A stretch of 64,000 nt of DNA, taken from positions 53,776 to 117,775 of the forward strand of contig NZ_AOJI01000025.1 of assembly GCF_000336995.1 (NCBI RefSeq), written 5' to 3'. The translations under genes were made by a program, and so were the position numbers. Shown piece after piece: positions 35,437-44,457 of the stretch. The stretch's first letter is position 1; each line of letters opens with the position of its first letter. The notes under the pieces were generated by a model. The model was not told the origin of the DNA, did not search any database, and saw only the letters and a list, made by a program, of their open reading frames with translations. Origin of the DNA: Halorubrum aidingense JCM 13560. Its GTDB lineage: Archaea > Halobacteriota > Halobacteria > Halobacteriales > Haloferacaceae.

Positions 35437-35445
35437 CTTAAATAT
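35437..35445 (-). promoter_or_regulatory. TATA box of moaA
   Basis: Minus strand ATATTTAAG, centred about 28 bases before the ATG at 35413, supporting that start. The remaining ~125 bases to the MBL gene stop hold nothing I recognise. Confidence 0.65.
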
Positions 35446-35571
35446 CCGGGTCGATCGTGACGCAGCGTAACGCCGACCGGTTACGTCCGGTGGCGCCGAT
35501 CGAAACACGTCCGAAGCGCGCTCGGGGAGGGCATAGCCGAGGCGCCGGCGAACGCCGCCCACGCCGCGAGG

Positions 35572-36342
35572 TCAGATCTCGATTCGCAGGCCGTCGCTCG
35601 CGACCTCGACCTCGCCGCCGAACCCTGCCGCCCGGACGCTCCGGGCCATCTCCCGCTCTCGCCCGCCCGTGTGCGGGTAGAGGTGCGACAGCAGGAGCGT
35701 GCCGATGTCGGTCCCCGCGAGCGACTCGCCAAGCGTCGTCGGATTCGGGTGATTCGACACGTCGATCCCGTCCGGGAACGAGCAGTCGTGAACGAGCACG
35801 TCGCTGCCGTCCGCGAACGACGCCATCCCGCCGAACGCCTCCGTGTCGCCCGAGAGCGTGAGCGGCCCGTCCGCGGGGTCGGTCCCGTCGGCGCCCGGCG
35901 GCGCGAACCGGTAGGCGAACCCCGCCATCGAGTGGCGCGTCTCGCGGGCCGCCACGCCGAACCCGGCCGCCGAGAAGTCGCGCGCCGCCGACACCTCCCG
36001 GATCGCCAGGTCGATCCGCCCGTCGAGGTAGTCGTGCACGTCGAGCAACCCGTCCACGAGCGCCTTGGTCCCGGACGGGCCGACGATCTCCAGGTGCTCC
36101 GCGCCGGCGAGCCACCGGGCTTTGATCAGGGGTAACAGCGCCGCGACGTGGTCGAGGTGGTGGTGCGTCAGGAGGACGGTCGAGACGCCCTCGTAGCCGG
36201 GGTCGGTCCCCGCGAGCCGCTGGAGGACGCCGCTGCCGCAGTCGACGAGCAGCGACCGCCCGTCCGCTTCGAGGAGGTAGCCGGCCTGCGCGCGGTCGGG
36301 CACGGCCATCGCGCTCCCCGATCCGAGAACGGTGAGTTCCAT
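35572..36342 (-). CDS. MBL-fold metallohydrolase (RNase Z / phosphodiesterase-like)
   Basis: 256 residues, metallo-beta-lactamase fold: ELTVLGSGSAMAVPDRAQAG at the start, the metal motif LLTHHHLDHVAAL, later histidine/aspartate ligands in LSGDTEAF, VHDCSFPD and LLSHLYPH. The architecture is like tRNase Z and cyclic phosphodiesterases, but it lacks the long exosite arm. Substrate unknown. ATG 36342 follows the usual promoter spacing (GTTAGGT about 27 bases upstream). Confidence 0.9.
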   Translation of the reverse strand: MELTVLGSGSAMAVPDRAQAGYLLEADGRSLLVDCGSGVLQRLAGTDPGYEGVSTVLLTHHHLDHVAALLPLIKARWLAGAEHLEIVGPSGTKALVDGLLDVHDYLDGRIDLAIREVSAARDFSAAGFGVAARETRHSMAGFAYRFAPPGADGTDPADGPLTLSGDTEAFGGMASFADGSDVLVHDCSFPDGIDVSNHPNPTTLGESLAGTDIGTLLLSHLYPHTGGREREMARSVRAAGFGGEVEVASDGLRIEI

Positions 36343-36436
36343 ACGCGGGATCCGAGCGCGCAGGCACCTAACTGGCCCGGAGAGCGACGGCCGCGACCGG
36401 CGCGGCGAGCGCGGCGGATCACAGCGCGGTCGGGAC

Positions 36437-36862
36437 TCACTTGATGAGGAACACCGGGACGGTCGCGTCGTCGGCGACGCGGTCGGAGACGCTGCCGAGC
36501 GACTGGATCCGCTCGCGCGGGGACTTCCCCTCCGGGCTCATCACGATCACGTCGATCCCGTGGTCGTCGGCGTACGCGACGATCTCCGTGTCGGGCGTGC
36601 CGCTCGCCACGTGGGTCTCGACGTCGAGTCCGGCGTCCGCAGCGCGGTCGGCGACCGCCGCGACGGCGGCGTCGCCCTGCGATTCGAGGTCGGCGACGAT
36701 CTCGTCGTGGAGGTCGCCGGAGTTCGCCGTCGCGATCCGGCGATCGACCACGTACAGCGCGTGCACCGTCGCGTCGTGGTCGCTCGCCAGTCGAATCGCG
36801 TGATCGAGCGCGCGGTCGACCGCCTCGCTCCCGTCGGTCGGGACCAGGATGTCGTCGTACAT
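36437..36862 (-). CDS. universal stress protein (single UspA domain)
   Basis: 141 residues: MYDDILVPTDGSEAVDRALD at the start, VETHVASGTPDTEIVAYADD in the middle, and an ATP-type loop reading VMSPEGKSPRERIQSLGSVS before the last strand ATVPVFLIK. The loop differs from the usual G-x2-G-x9-GS pattern (SPEGKSPRE), so nucleotide binding is uncertain. ATG 36862 has a GTTATGG element about 28 bases upstream. It diverges from the phosphoesterase gene. Confidence 0.88.
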   Translation of the reverse strand: MYDDILVPTDGSEAVDRALDHAIRLASDHDATVHALYVVDRRIATANSGDLHDEIVADLESQGDAAVAAVADRAADAGLDVETHVASGTPDTEIVAYADDHGIDVIVMSPEGKSPRERIQSLGSVSDRVADDATVPVFLIK

Positions 36863-36964
36863 ACGCGACCGTTCGGTCGGGGGTCCCATAACGGTAGGCC
36901 CTCGCGCTCGAGCGGCGGGAACGCGGGCGACCGGTTTTTTGCCCTCGCGGCGCGACCGGTCCGC

Positions 36965-37486
36965 ATGCGCATCGGCATCGTCTCAGACACGCACGACGAC
37001 CTCGCCGCCGTCGAGGCGGCCGTCTCGCTGTTCGATCGGGAGGACGTCGACGCCGTCGTCCACTGCGGCGACTTCGTCGCGCCGTTTTCGGTGACGCCGT
37101 TCGATCGCGGCGAGGGCGACACGCCCGACTTCTACGCCGTCCGCGGTAACAACGACGGCGAGTGGGCGGTCGAATCGACCGTCGCGTCGTTCGGCACCTA
37201 CCTCGGCGAGGCGGGGGCGCTCGCGCTCGGCGGCCGCGACATCGCGGTCACGCACGGCACCAGCGAGATCGTCGTCGACGCGCTCGTCGACTGCGGCGAC
37301 TACGACTACGTCTTCCACGGCCACACCCACGCGCACGGGGTCGAGGAGCGCAGCGGCACCGTCCGCGTGAACCCCGGCGGACTCCCGATCCCGGTCGACG
37401 GCGCGGACGACGCCTTTCGCGTCGCGACGCTCGACACCGCGGTCGGCGGGGCGGAGGCGGTGACGCATCACGTGCTCGACGAGTGA
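36965..37486 (+). CDS. YfcE-type metallophosphoesterase
   Basis: 173 residues, calcineurin-like phosphoesterase fold: RIGIVSDTHDDLAAVEAAV (metal D and H), VVHCGDFVAP, AVRGNNDGE, ITVTHGT-type block (IAVTHGTSE) and VFHGHTHAHGVE (final metal histidines), then VNPGGLPIPVD. YfcE/MJ0936-like enzymes hydrolyse phosphodiesters; the natural substrate is unknown. The gap to the AOR gene is 53 bases and contains that gene's own TATA-like element. Confidence 0.9.
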   Translation: MRIGIVSDTHDDLAAVEAAVSLFDREDVDAVVHCGDFVAPFSVTPFDRGEGDTPDFYAVRGNNDGEWAVESTVASFGTYLGEAGALALGGRDIAVTHGTSEIVVDALVDCGDYDYVFHGHTHAHGVEERSGTVRVNPGGLPIPVDGADDAFRVATLDTAVGGAEAVTHHVLDE

Positions 37487-37539
37487 GACGCGGTGCGGCC
37501 ACCCCGAGTTTTATCGCCGTTCCGTCGTTTGGTACCCGC

Positions 37540-39285
37540 ATGAGACACGCACAGGGGCCGCTCCTCACGATCGACGTGGCGGACCGGACGGCGTCGACCG
37601 AGCCGATCGACGACCGCCTCGACGAGTTCGTCGGGGGCCGGGGGCTCAACACCTCGCTCGCCTACGACCGCATCCCGTTCGACGCCGACCCGCTCGGCCC
37701 GGAGAATCGCCTGTACTTCTCGACGGGACCGATGCAGTACTCGACGACATCCTACACCGGCCGGATGGCCGCCACGGGGCTCTCCCCGCTCACGAACGGG
37801 CTGCTCTCGTCGAACGCCGGGGGGTTCCTCTCGCGGAACTTCACCGGCGCCGGCTACGCCGCCGTCGAGATCGTCGGCGAGAGCGACGAGCTACTGGCCG
37901 TCCACGTCCGCGAGATCGGCGACGACGGCGAGCCGACAGTCGAGTTCGAGCCCGTGCCCGATCTCGCCGAGGCCGAGGTGTCCGCCGTCTCCGACCGGTT
38001 CGCCGAGAGCCGCGATCTCTCGCCGGAACACGTCGCCTGCGTCGGCCCCGCGGGCGAGAACGGGGTCCGGTTCGCGTCGATCATGACCTCCGACACGCGC
38101 GCGTTCGGCCGCGGCGGGCTCGGGGCCGTCCTCGGCGCGAAGGGCGTGAAAGCGCTCACGTTCGACGGAGACGCCGACGCCGCGATCGATATCGACTGGC
38201 CCGACGACGCGGGCGAGGTCCACCGCGAGGCCGCGACCTCCGATTCGATCATGAAACGACAGGGGACCACGAGCGTGACGGAGCTCGCCAACGAGGTCGA
38301 CGCGCTCCCGTCGTACTACTTCTCGGAGACCTCTTTCGAGGGAGCCGAAGGCATCTCCGGCGACCGCGTCGAGGAGAAGAAGTACAAGAAGGGCACCTGC
38401 TCCAGTTGCGCGTTCGCCTGTAAGCTCCCCACCCGCGACGAGGAGACGGGCGTCGAAACGGAGGGGCCGGAGTTCGAGACCGTGATGGCGTTCGGCTCGA
38501 ACGCCGGCGTCGACGACGTGGTCGACGTGATGCGCGCCAACGAGTTATGCGACGAGCTGGGGATGGACACCATCTCTTGTGGCGACGTGGTTTCGATGTT
38601 CTTAGAGAGCGAAGCGGAGTTCGGCAACGCCACGCTCGTCAGGTCGCTCGTCGAGCAGATCGCCTACCGCGAGGGCGTCGGCGACAAGCTCGCCGAAGGC
38701 ATTCACCGCGCCCACGAGGAGTTCGGCGCCGACGACTGGACGGTGAAGGGGATGGCCTTCTCCGGGCACGACGGCCGCACGCTGAACGGGCAGGGGCTCG
38801 GCTTCGCGACGTCGAACCGCGGCGCCGACCACATGTACGGCGAGTTCTACCCCTACGAGTACCCGCTCGTCGACAAGGACCAGGCGCTCGACCCGACCGG
38901 ACTGGAGGGGAAGCCGCCGAAGCTCGTCGAAAAGGAGAACCGCAACGCGGTGCTCGACTCGGCGGTCATCTGCAAGTTCTCGCGCGGGACCGTCACCGAC
39001 GACCGCCTCGCTTCCCTCCTCGACGCGGACTACGACGATCTGCTCGCGCTGGGCGCGCGCGTCGTCGAGCTCGAGCGGGGGTTCAACAACGCTCGCGGCT
39101 TCGACCGCGCCGACGACACGGTCCCGTACGCGGACGCCATCGACGGCTTCGAAGACGGGCTCTCGGAGTACTACGCGATCCGCGGCTGGAACGACGACGG
39201 CACGGTCTCCGGGTACGCCGACGGCGACCGCGAGACGCTGGGTGACGGACTCGGAGAGAGAGGCGGCGTCGCCGGCGACGACTGA
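37540..39285 (+). CDS. aldehyde:ferredoxin oxidoreductase family protein (tungsten type)
   Basis: 581 residues with the AOR N-terminal domain (LLTIDVADRT; DRLDEFVGGRGLNTSLAYD; STGPMQYSTTSYTGRMAATG) and the C-terminal domain. The 4Fe-4S ligands are CSSCAFAC (Cx2Cx3C) near residue 290 and a later Cys in VICKFSRG. Other family blocks: FGRGGLGAVLGAKGVKA, GPEFETVMAFGSN and KGMAFSGHDGR. It would oxidise aldehydes to acids with a W- or Mo-bis-pterin cofactor and ferredoxin. No separate small subunit or maturation gene is adjacent; moaA is 2 kb away. A TATA-like GTTTTATCG at 37508-37516 precedes the ATG. Confidence 0.93.
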   Translation: MRHAQGPLLTIDVADRTASTEPIDDRLDEFVGGRGLNTSLAYDRIPFDADPLGPENRLYFSTGPMQYSTTSYTGRMAATGLSPLTNGLLSSNAGGFLSRNFTGAGYAAVEIVGESDELLAVHVREIGDDGEPTVEFEPVPDLAEAEVSAVSDRFAESRDLSPEHVACVGPAGENGVRFASIMTSDTRAFGRGGLGAVLGAKGVKALTFDGDADAAIDIDWPDDAGEVHREAATSDSIMKRQGTTSVTELANEVDALPSYYFSETSFEGAEGISGDRVEEKKYKKGTCSSCAFACKLPTRDEETGVETEGPEFETVMAFGSNAGVDDVVDVMRANELCDELGMDTISCGDVVSMFLESEAEFGNATLVRSLVEQIAYREGVGDKLAEGIHRAHEEFGADDWTVKGMAFSGHDGRTLNGQGLGFATSNRGADHMYGEFYPYEYPLVDKDQALDPTGLEGKPPKLVEKENRNAVLDSAVICKFSRGTVTDDRLASLLDADYDDLLALGARVVELERGFNNARGFDRADDTVPYADAIDGFEDGLSEYYAIRGWNDDGTVSGYADGDRETLGDGLGERGGVAGDD

Positions 39286-39344
39286 GGCGAAAACGCACAC
39301 TTGTTCTTTCACCGACGTTTTAGGTGTCCGGTCGAAGAGTGCCC

Positions 39345-40130
39345 ATGGACAGACGTGCGTTTCTCGCCGACGCGGCCGCAGCGGTCGGAGCGGTCGCTGG
39401 AACTGGCGCGCTCGCGGGCTGTGTCGATCTCGGCGGCGGCGGCGACCGCGTCGCGATTCGCGACCCTCCCGAGCGCCCGTCCGACCTCACTGCCGAGTCG
39501 GTCGCGGCGTACGCCGCCGCCCGCGAGGAGGTCCGCACGCACAACCGCCACGCCGAGAGCGGTGCCGTCGAGGTGGCCGTCGACGCCGTCGCGACGTTCG
39601 ATCACGCCGCGGAGCCGGACCATTACGCGACCGCCCAGTACGCCGGAACGGTGTACTACGAGGACGGGGACGGGACTCGATCGGTCGGCGAACTGCACTC
39701 CGATCCCGTCCCCTACCTGGTCACCCCGGACCGGACCCTCCGGTTCGGCGTCACGCGCCGAGCCGTCGAGACCGACGAGCGGAGACGCGACGGAGAGGAG
39801 ACCACCGACCCGCCGCTCGGCGTCCGACTCCTCAACGTGACCGAAGAGTCGCGCGAGGTCACGGTGACGGTCGCCCGTCGGGAATCGGGCGCCGAGACGC
39901 TCGTCGAGGACGCGATCACCGTCGAACCCGAATCGGCGGTGGAAATCCGCGCGATCACGGCCGTTCGGGGCGGCTACCGCGTCACGGCGCGGATGGTCGA
40001 CAACGGCGTGACGAGCGAAGGGCGCATCGAGGTCGGGCTCCCCAGCGCCGACCGCGGCCCGAACGTCGACGTCGTGATCGACGACGACGGGATATCGACG
40101 TGGCATCTCCCTTCGTTCGAGGGGATCTGA
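39345..40130 (+). CDS. Tat-type lipoprotein, unknown function
   Basis: 261 residues. The N-terminus MDRRAFLADAAAAVGAVAG carries a twin-arginine-type start and is followed by LAGC, a lipobox with the modifiable Cys near residue 27; haloarchaea export most lipoproteins through Tat. The mature part is beta-rich and acidic with two variable domains; VRLLNVTEESREVTVTVA resembles an Ig-like/intracellular protein-binding strand pair, but I do not recognise a family. GTTTTAG at 39317-39323 is 26 bases before the ATG. Confidence 0.75.
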   Translation: MDRRAFLADAAAAVGAVAGTGALAGCVDLGGGGDRVAIRDPPERPSDLTAESVAAYAAAREEVRTHNRHAESGAVEVAVDAVATFDHAAEPDHYATAQYAGTVYYEDGDGTRSVGELHSDPVPYLVTPDRTLRFGVTRRAVETDERRRDGEETTDPPLGVRLLNVTEESREVTVTVARRESGAETLVEDAITVEPESAVEIRAITAVRGGYRVTARMVDNGVTSEGRIEVGLPSADRGPNVDVVIDDDGISTWHLPSFEGI

Positions 40131-40192
40131 ACGGAAACGCGGGCGGCGGACGGGAGAGACGAGACCGGCCGTCGATTGGGAGGTGAAGCCGA

Positions 40193-41728
40193 TCAGTCGA
40201 GCGTCTCGGCGGTGTCGACGCCGCGGAACTCGAACCGAGCACCGCCGCCGTCGGCGTCGGCGACCGACACGGACCACCCGTGCGCGTCGGCGACCTCGGC
40301 GACGATCTTCAGGCCGAAGCCGGTCCCGTCGGGGTCGGTCGAGATCCCCGCGTCGAACACCTCGTCGCGGAGGTCGTCGGGGATCCCCGGCCCGTCGTCG
40401 GCGACGTAAAATCCCGTTCCGTCGGCGAGAGCGCCGATCTCGACGCGGACCAAGGCGCCGCCGTGGGCGACCGCGTTGGCGAAGAGGTTCTCGACGGCCT
40501 GTCGCAGCCGACTGCGGTCCGCCCGGAGCCGGAGGTCCGCGCCGACGACGAGCGCTGCCTCGGCGGTGTCGACCCCGGCCCAACACGTCTCGGCGAGTTC
40601 CGAGAGGGTCACCGGTTCGGTCTCGTCGATGGCCGTGCCCTGCTTCGCGAGCGTCAGCATGTCGTCGACGAGAGCGCTCATCCGGTCGAGCGAGCGGGCC
40701 ACGGCGTCGATCTCCACCATCTCGCTGTGGTCCGTTTCGAGGCGTTCGCGGACCATATCGAGGTTGCCGACGGCGACGTTCAAGGGGTTCCGCAGGTCGT
40801 GGGAGACGAGGCTCGCGAACTCCTCCAAGCGGTCGCGCTCGCGGGCGATCTCTGTCTCGCGGGCCCGAAGCTGCCGCTCCCGTTCGATGCGCATGAACAC
40901 CATGGTCACCGTCGCCGCCCAGAGGCGCGCGATCGCGAGATCGGAGTTATCGAACGCGCCCGGCTCCGTCGCTCCGACGTTGATGACCCCGTACCGACCG
41001 AGCGGGAGCACGAGTTCGCTCCGGATCGGCGAGTCCGGGTTGTGACGGTCCGGGTCCGTGTGGGTGTCGGCGACGACCGCCGGCTCGCCGGAGTCGAACA
41101 CCTCCCACGAGATGCTCGTCCCGTCGGCGCAGAACGTCGGGTGCGGACCGACGACCTCGGCGGCGGCGTCCGTCCAGACGACGGGGTCGAGACAGTCGCG
41201 GTCTTCGTCGTACAGCCAGAGCGCCGCGATCGAGTGTCCGAGCACCTCCTCGATGTACTCGACGGCCGCGCGCGCCGCGACCTCTCGGTCGGTCGTTTTC
41301 AGCAGGTCCTGTGTCGCCTCGTGGAGCGCCTCTAGGACCTCCGTCCGGCGGTGGAGTTCGGCCTGTTCGGCGCGCTCAGCTCTGACGTCGACGATCGTGA
41401 CGACCAGATGCGTCTCGCCGTCCTGTTCGAACGGGCCGAGGCTGACCGTGACGGGGACCGTGGTGCCGTCCTCGCGCCGCACGGAGAGGTCGAGACTCGC
41501 GGCCATCGACCGGGGCTCCGGGTCGGCGACGTACCGGTGAAGCTGTTCCCCGGCCGATCCGTCGTCGGGGTCGTACAGGAGCCGCTCGATGTCGGTCCCC
41601 TCCAACTCGCGCGGCACGTAGCCGAGCACCGGCTCGACCCGACCGTTTCCCGCGCGGATGCGCCCGTCGGCGTCGACGATCACGATCGCGTCGGGGAGCC
41701 CGTCGAGCGCCTCCGGGAACCGCTCCAT
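40193..41728 (-). CDS. PAS-GAF sensor histidine kinase
   Basis: 511 residues: PAS domain (1-120; GLPDAIVIVDADGRI), GAF domain (about 135-290; EYIEEVLGHSIAALWLYDED), HisKA with the phospho-acceptor in LEEFASLVSHDLRNPLN, and HATPase_c (about 390-505) with N box VENLFANAVAHG, G1 FYVADDGPGIP and G2 GTGFGLKIVAEVA. No transmembrane segment, so it is a cytoplasmic sensor. No response regulator is adjacent. It follows the DUF5806-like gene after 16 bases in the same direction and is probably in one operon with it. Confidence 0.93.
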   Translation of the reverse strand: MERFPEALDGLPDAIVIVDADGRIRAGNGRVEPVLGYVPRELEGTDIERLLYDPDDGSAGEQLHRYVADPEPRSMAASLDLSVRREDGTTVPVTVSLGPFEQDGETHLVVTIVDVRAERAEQAELHRRTEVLEALHEATQDLLKTTDREVAARAAVEYIEEVLGHSIAALWLYDEDRDCLDPVVWTDAAAEVVGPHPTFCADGTSISWEVFDSGEPAVVADTHTDPDRHNPDSPIRSELVLPLGRYGVINVGATEPGAFDNSDLAIARLWAATVTMVFMRIERERQLRARETEIARERDRLEEFASLVSHDLRNPLNVAVGNLDMVRERLETDHSEMVEIDAVARSLDRMSALVDDMLTLAKQGTAIDETEPVTLSELAETCWAGVDTAEAALVVGADLRLRADRSRLRQAVENLFANAVAHGGALVRVEIGALADGTGFYVADDGPGIPDDLRDEVFDAGISTDPDGTGFGLKIVAEVADAHGWSVSVADADGGGARFEFRGVDTAETLD

Positions 41729-41744
41729 GGCTATCGCCCCACGA

Positions 41745-42470
41745 CTACTCCTCGGCCGGTTCGTGGACGTGACCGCACTCGGGACAGCGGACCTCTTCGC
41801 CGCGGAGATCGGCCGAGGAAGTGCGGACCTCGCGCATCACCTCGCTGATCCGATCTTCGGCTTCCAGCTCGTCGGCGACCGCGAGGTCGACGCCCTCGAC
41901 CTCCAAGAGGAACTTGGCGACCTCGGTGACCTCGTACATCATCTCGTCTAAGTCCTCGGCGGTGAAGAAGCCGGACATCGCGCCGTAGAGGAACGTCGCC
42001 CCCGACTTCGTCACCTTCTCCTCGAAGGAGTACCGCGCCTGATTGACCGCCTGCGGCGTGTAGGTGTCGGTCATGAACGGGACGAGTTCGGGGAGGTTCT
42101 CACCGATCTTCGTCATCTCCACGCCGGTCTCGGTGCGGAAGTCCGCACAGAGGCGCGCGATGGCCCACTCGCGAGCCGTGACGTACGTCCGATCGCGGAG
42201 GAACTCGTTGACGCGCTCGTAGCGGGCGCCGTCCATCTTCTTGAATCGCTCGTACTTCCGTACCTCCGGGGGTACGTCGGCATCGGCGTCGGCGGGTTCG
42301 TCCGGCGTGTCGGCAGGGTCGTCCGGCGTGTCGGCGGATTCGCTCGGCGCGTCGGCGGATTCGTCCGGCGTATCGCGCGCAGAATCGGCTTCACCCGTCG
42401 CCTCGGTGTCGCCGGCGGGGGCCGATCCGTCGTCGGTTGCGTCCGACTCGGGATCGGTGTGATCGTTCAT
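41745..42470 (-). CDS. conserved haloarchaeal protein (DUF5806-like) with acidic repeat tail
   Basis: 241 residues. The first 65 residues are disordered, acidic and contain four 7-residue repeats (TPDESAD, APSESAD, TPDDPAD, TPDEPAD; residues 34-61, bases 42288-42371). The rest is a helical domain (KYERFKKMDGARYERVNEFL, TAREWAIARLCADF) that I match from memory to DUF5806, ending in one CxxC (RCPECGHVHE). Function unknown. The ATG at 42470 has a CTTTTGTT element about 27 bases upstream. The histidine kinase follows 16 bases downstream. Confidence 0.8.
   Translation of the reverse strand: MNDHTDPESDATDDGSAPAGDTEATGEADSARDTPDESADAPSESADTPDDPADTPDEPADADADVPPEVRKYERFKKMDGARYERVNEFLRDRTYVTAREWAIARLCADFRTETGVEMTKIGENLPELVPFMTDTYTPQAVNQARYSFEEKVTKSGATFLYGAMSGFFTAEDLDEMMYEVTEVAKFLLEVEGVDLAVADELEAEDRISEVMREVRTSSADLRGEEVRCPECGHVHEPAEE
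42288..42371. repeat. 21-bp in-frame repeats in the DUF5806-like gene
   Basis: Four tandem 21-base units coding 7-residue acidic repeats in the N-terminal linker. Unit 3 keeps codon phase while varying in sequence, as expected for an expandable linker. Confidence 0.75.
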
Positions 42471-42549
42471 ATCCTTGTGGACTGGACGCCCGAACAAAAG
42501 GGTTGTCGGTGACGGTGTCGCCGCGTTCGGTGACGACCGCGGCGGTCAC

Positions 42550-42603
42550 GGCGGTCGTGGCGACTGTGGTGTCCGCGGCGGTCGTGGCGACTGTGGTGTC
42601 CGT
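42550..42603. repeat. 27-bp tandem duplication upstream of uspA
   Basis: Two adjacent 27-base copies differing at one base, just before the uspA promoter. A copy reads GGCGGTCGTGGCGACTGTGG followed by TGTCCGC. It lies in the DUF5806-uspA intergenic region. Confidence 0.85.
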
Positions 42604-42634
42604 GGCGTCCGCGGCGGCGTCGATCGGAGATCCA

Positions 42635-42643
42635 TTTTTGTAT
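42635..42643 (+). promoter_or_regulatory. TATA box of the 42665 uspA gene
   Basis: TTTTTGTAT, centred 26 bases before the ATG at 42665. It falls inside an in-frame upstream extension and argues against using that extension. Confidence 0.65.
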
Positions 42644-42664
42644 CAGCGTGTGGACGTGCGAGAT

Positions 42665-43033
42665 ATGAAGGTGCTTTGCGGGATCGGCGGCAGCGACGAC
42701 TCGTTCCGGGCGCTCGACCGAACCGTCGAGCGGGCGGCGGTCGCGAACGACGACCTGACGATCGCGGTCGTGGAGAACCCGGACTCGTCGGTCGATCCCG
42801 AGGACGTCGTCGAACGCGCGGAGGCGGCCGTCGCCGAGGCGGGGATCGACGCCGAGGTCCGACAGGTCGAGGGCGACCCGGGGAGCCGACTCGTGGAGAT
42901 CGCCGAGCGAGAGGAGTTCGAGGAGATCGTCTTGGGCGGCGGACACACGAGCCCGATGGGGAAGATCACGATCGGATCGATAGCCGAGTTCGTCCTATTG
43001 AACGCCAAGACCTCGGTCACGTTGGTCAGATGA
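42665..43033 (+). CDS. small universal stress protein
   Basis: 122 residues: MKVLCGIGGSDDSFRALDRT at the start, EGDPGSRLVEIAEREEFEEI, then the nucleotide loop GGGHTSPMGKITIGSIAEF with the family G-x2-G-like spacing and GS. Shorter than a typical 140-150 residue UspA. The stop overlaps the next gene's ATG by four bases (ATGA at 43030), so it is co-translated with the GNAT enzyme. Confidence 0.85.
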   Translation: MKVLCGIGGSDDSFRALDRTVERAAVANDDLTIAVVENPDSSVDPEDVVERAEAAVAEAGIDAEVRQVEGDPGSRLVEIAEREEFEEIVLGGGHTSPMGKITIGSIAEFVLLNAKTSVTLVR

Positions 43034-43584
43034 GCGACCGACGATACCCGGAGGCGATCGCCGACGCGTTCCCCGCGCCCCCCATCGAGTTCACCGATCG
43101 CGAGGACCGAGCGGTCGAGATCCGCCCGTACGAGGGGTCCGAAGCGGGGTACGAGTCCCTCGTCGAGATGTACGACGCCTTCGACCCGGCGGACCGCGCA
43201 CAGGGGATCCCGCCGGGCGGCGAGACGCGGATCCGCGAGTGGCTCGACGCGATCCTCGACGAGGAGTGCCTGAACGTGATCGCCTGGTGCGGCGACGAGG
43301 CCGCCGGTCACGCGACGCTCGTGCCCGACGGCGACGCCTACGAGCTCGCGATCTTCGTCCACCAGGACTATCAGCGCGCCGGGATCGGCACCCACCTCAT
43401 CCGCGGGCTGCTCGGCCACGGACAGGCCGAGGGCGTCGCGAAGGTGTGGCTCACCGTCGAGCGATGGAACCGCGCCGCCGTGGCGCTGTACAAGAAGATC
43501 GGCTTCGAGACCTCGAACGCGGAGAGCTTCGAACTGGAGATGGGGCTCCGGCTGAACGAGGACCCGGACGCGGACGAGGAGTAG
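43030..43584 (+). CDS. GNAT N-acetyltransferase
   Basis: 184 residues. GNAT fold with VIAWCGDEAAGHATLVPDG, the acetyl-CoA loop HQDYQRAGIGTHLIRGLL (Q/R-x2-G-x-G/A) and VERWNRAAVALYKKIGFE near the C-terminus. Substrate unknown. Overlap with the UspA gene by four bases ties it to stress physiology, but only by context. The last residues are acidic (NEDPDADEE). Confidence 0.87.
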   Translation: MSDRRYPEAIADAFPAPPIEFTDREDRAVEIRPYEGSEAGYESLVEMYDAFDPADRAQGIPPGGETRIREWLDAILDEECLNVIAWCGDEAAGHATLVPDGDAYELAIFVHQDYQRAGIGTHLIRGLLGHGQAEGVAKVWLTVERWNRAAVALYKKIGFETSNAESFELEMGLRLNEDPDADEE

Positions 43585-43747
43585 CGGGGACGAGGCGTAG
43601 CGGTGACGAGGAGCGACCGCGACGGGGGGTAGCGGTGACGGGGGAGAGCCGCGACCGGTCGCGAAATTCGCGCCGATCGGGGGCCACATTTTCGTAGCGT
43701 TGGCCGGGATCTTCAAGCCTTTACGTGCGGCGGGCGAGCGCTCGAAC

Positions 43748-44371
43748 ATGAGCCATCGGATCTTGCTGTTGGGCGCGCCCGGTGCCGGAAAAGGGACGCA
43801 GAGCGCGAAGCTCGCCGACGCGTACGGGATCGAGCACGTCACCACCGGCGACGCGCTCCGCGCCAACAAGGACATGGAGACGGAGTACGGGACGCCCCGC
43901 TCGTTCATGGAGGCCGGCGAGCTCGTCCCCGACCCGGTCGTCAACGAGATCGTGAAGACCGCCCTCGCCGACGCCGACGGCTTCGTCCTCGACGGCTACC
44001 CGCGAAACCTCGATCAGGCCGAGTACCTCTCGGAGATCACCGACCTCGACGCGGTCGTGCTCCTCGACGTCGACGACGAGGTGCTCGTCGACCGGCTCAC
44101 CGGCCGGCGGGTGTGCGACGGCTGCGGCGCGAACTTCCACGTCGACTTCCAGCCGCCCGAAGAGGACGGCGTCTGCGACGAGTGCGGCGGCGAGCTGATC
44201 CAGCGCGACGACGACACCGAGGAGACGGCCCGCGAGCGCCTCGAGGTGTTCTACGAGAACACCGAGCCCGTCATCGACCACTTCCGCGACGAGGGCGACC
44301 TCGTCACGGTCGACGGCGAGGCGGCGCCCGACGAGGTCTTCGCGCGGATCCGCGACGTCATCGAGGAGTAG
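43748..44371 (+). CDS. adk: adenylate kinase
   Basis: 207 residues. P-loop [10 protein letters not shown] (residues 9-18), AMP-binding [18 protein letters not shown], and a zinc-binding LID with CDGC and CDEC (Cx2C-x16-Cx2C). Interconverts AMP, ADP and ATP. ATG 43748 follows TATA-like CCTTTACG by 26 bases. Downstream 86 bases away is the DUF106 membrane protein; haloarchaea I know of often place cmk and truB after that gene, but neither is here. Confidence 0.95.
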   Translation: MSHRILLLGAPGAGKGTQSAKLADAYGIEHVTTGDALRANKDMETEYGTPRSFMEAGELVPDPVVNEIVKTALADADGFVLDGYPRNLDQAEYLSEITDLDAVVLLDVDDEVLVDRLTGRRVCDGCGANFHVDFQPPEEDGVCDECGGELIQRDDDTEETARERLEVFYENTEPVIDHFRDEGDLVTVDGEAAPDEVFARIRDVIEE

Positions 44372-44457
44372 CGCGGCACCGAACGGCGGGGCGTCACCGC
44401 GACGCCCCGCCGCCGATTCTACAAGGTTCTTAACCGTTCGCTGCCAACCACCCGCTA

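Noticed and set aside
35446..35571. Small gene between moaA and the MBL gene
   Set aside because: About 125 bases with no start at a promoter distance and no conserved-looking frame.
42437..42664. In-frame upstream extension of the 42665 uspA giving a hydrophobic N-terminus
   Set aside because: A TATA element sits inside it 26 bases before the internal ATG, and the hydrophobic run comes from the 27-bp duplication.
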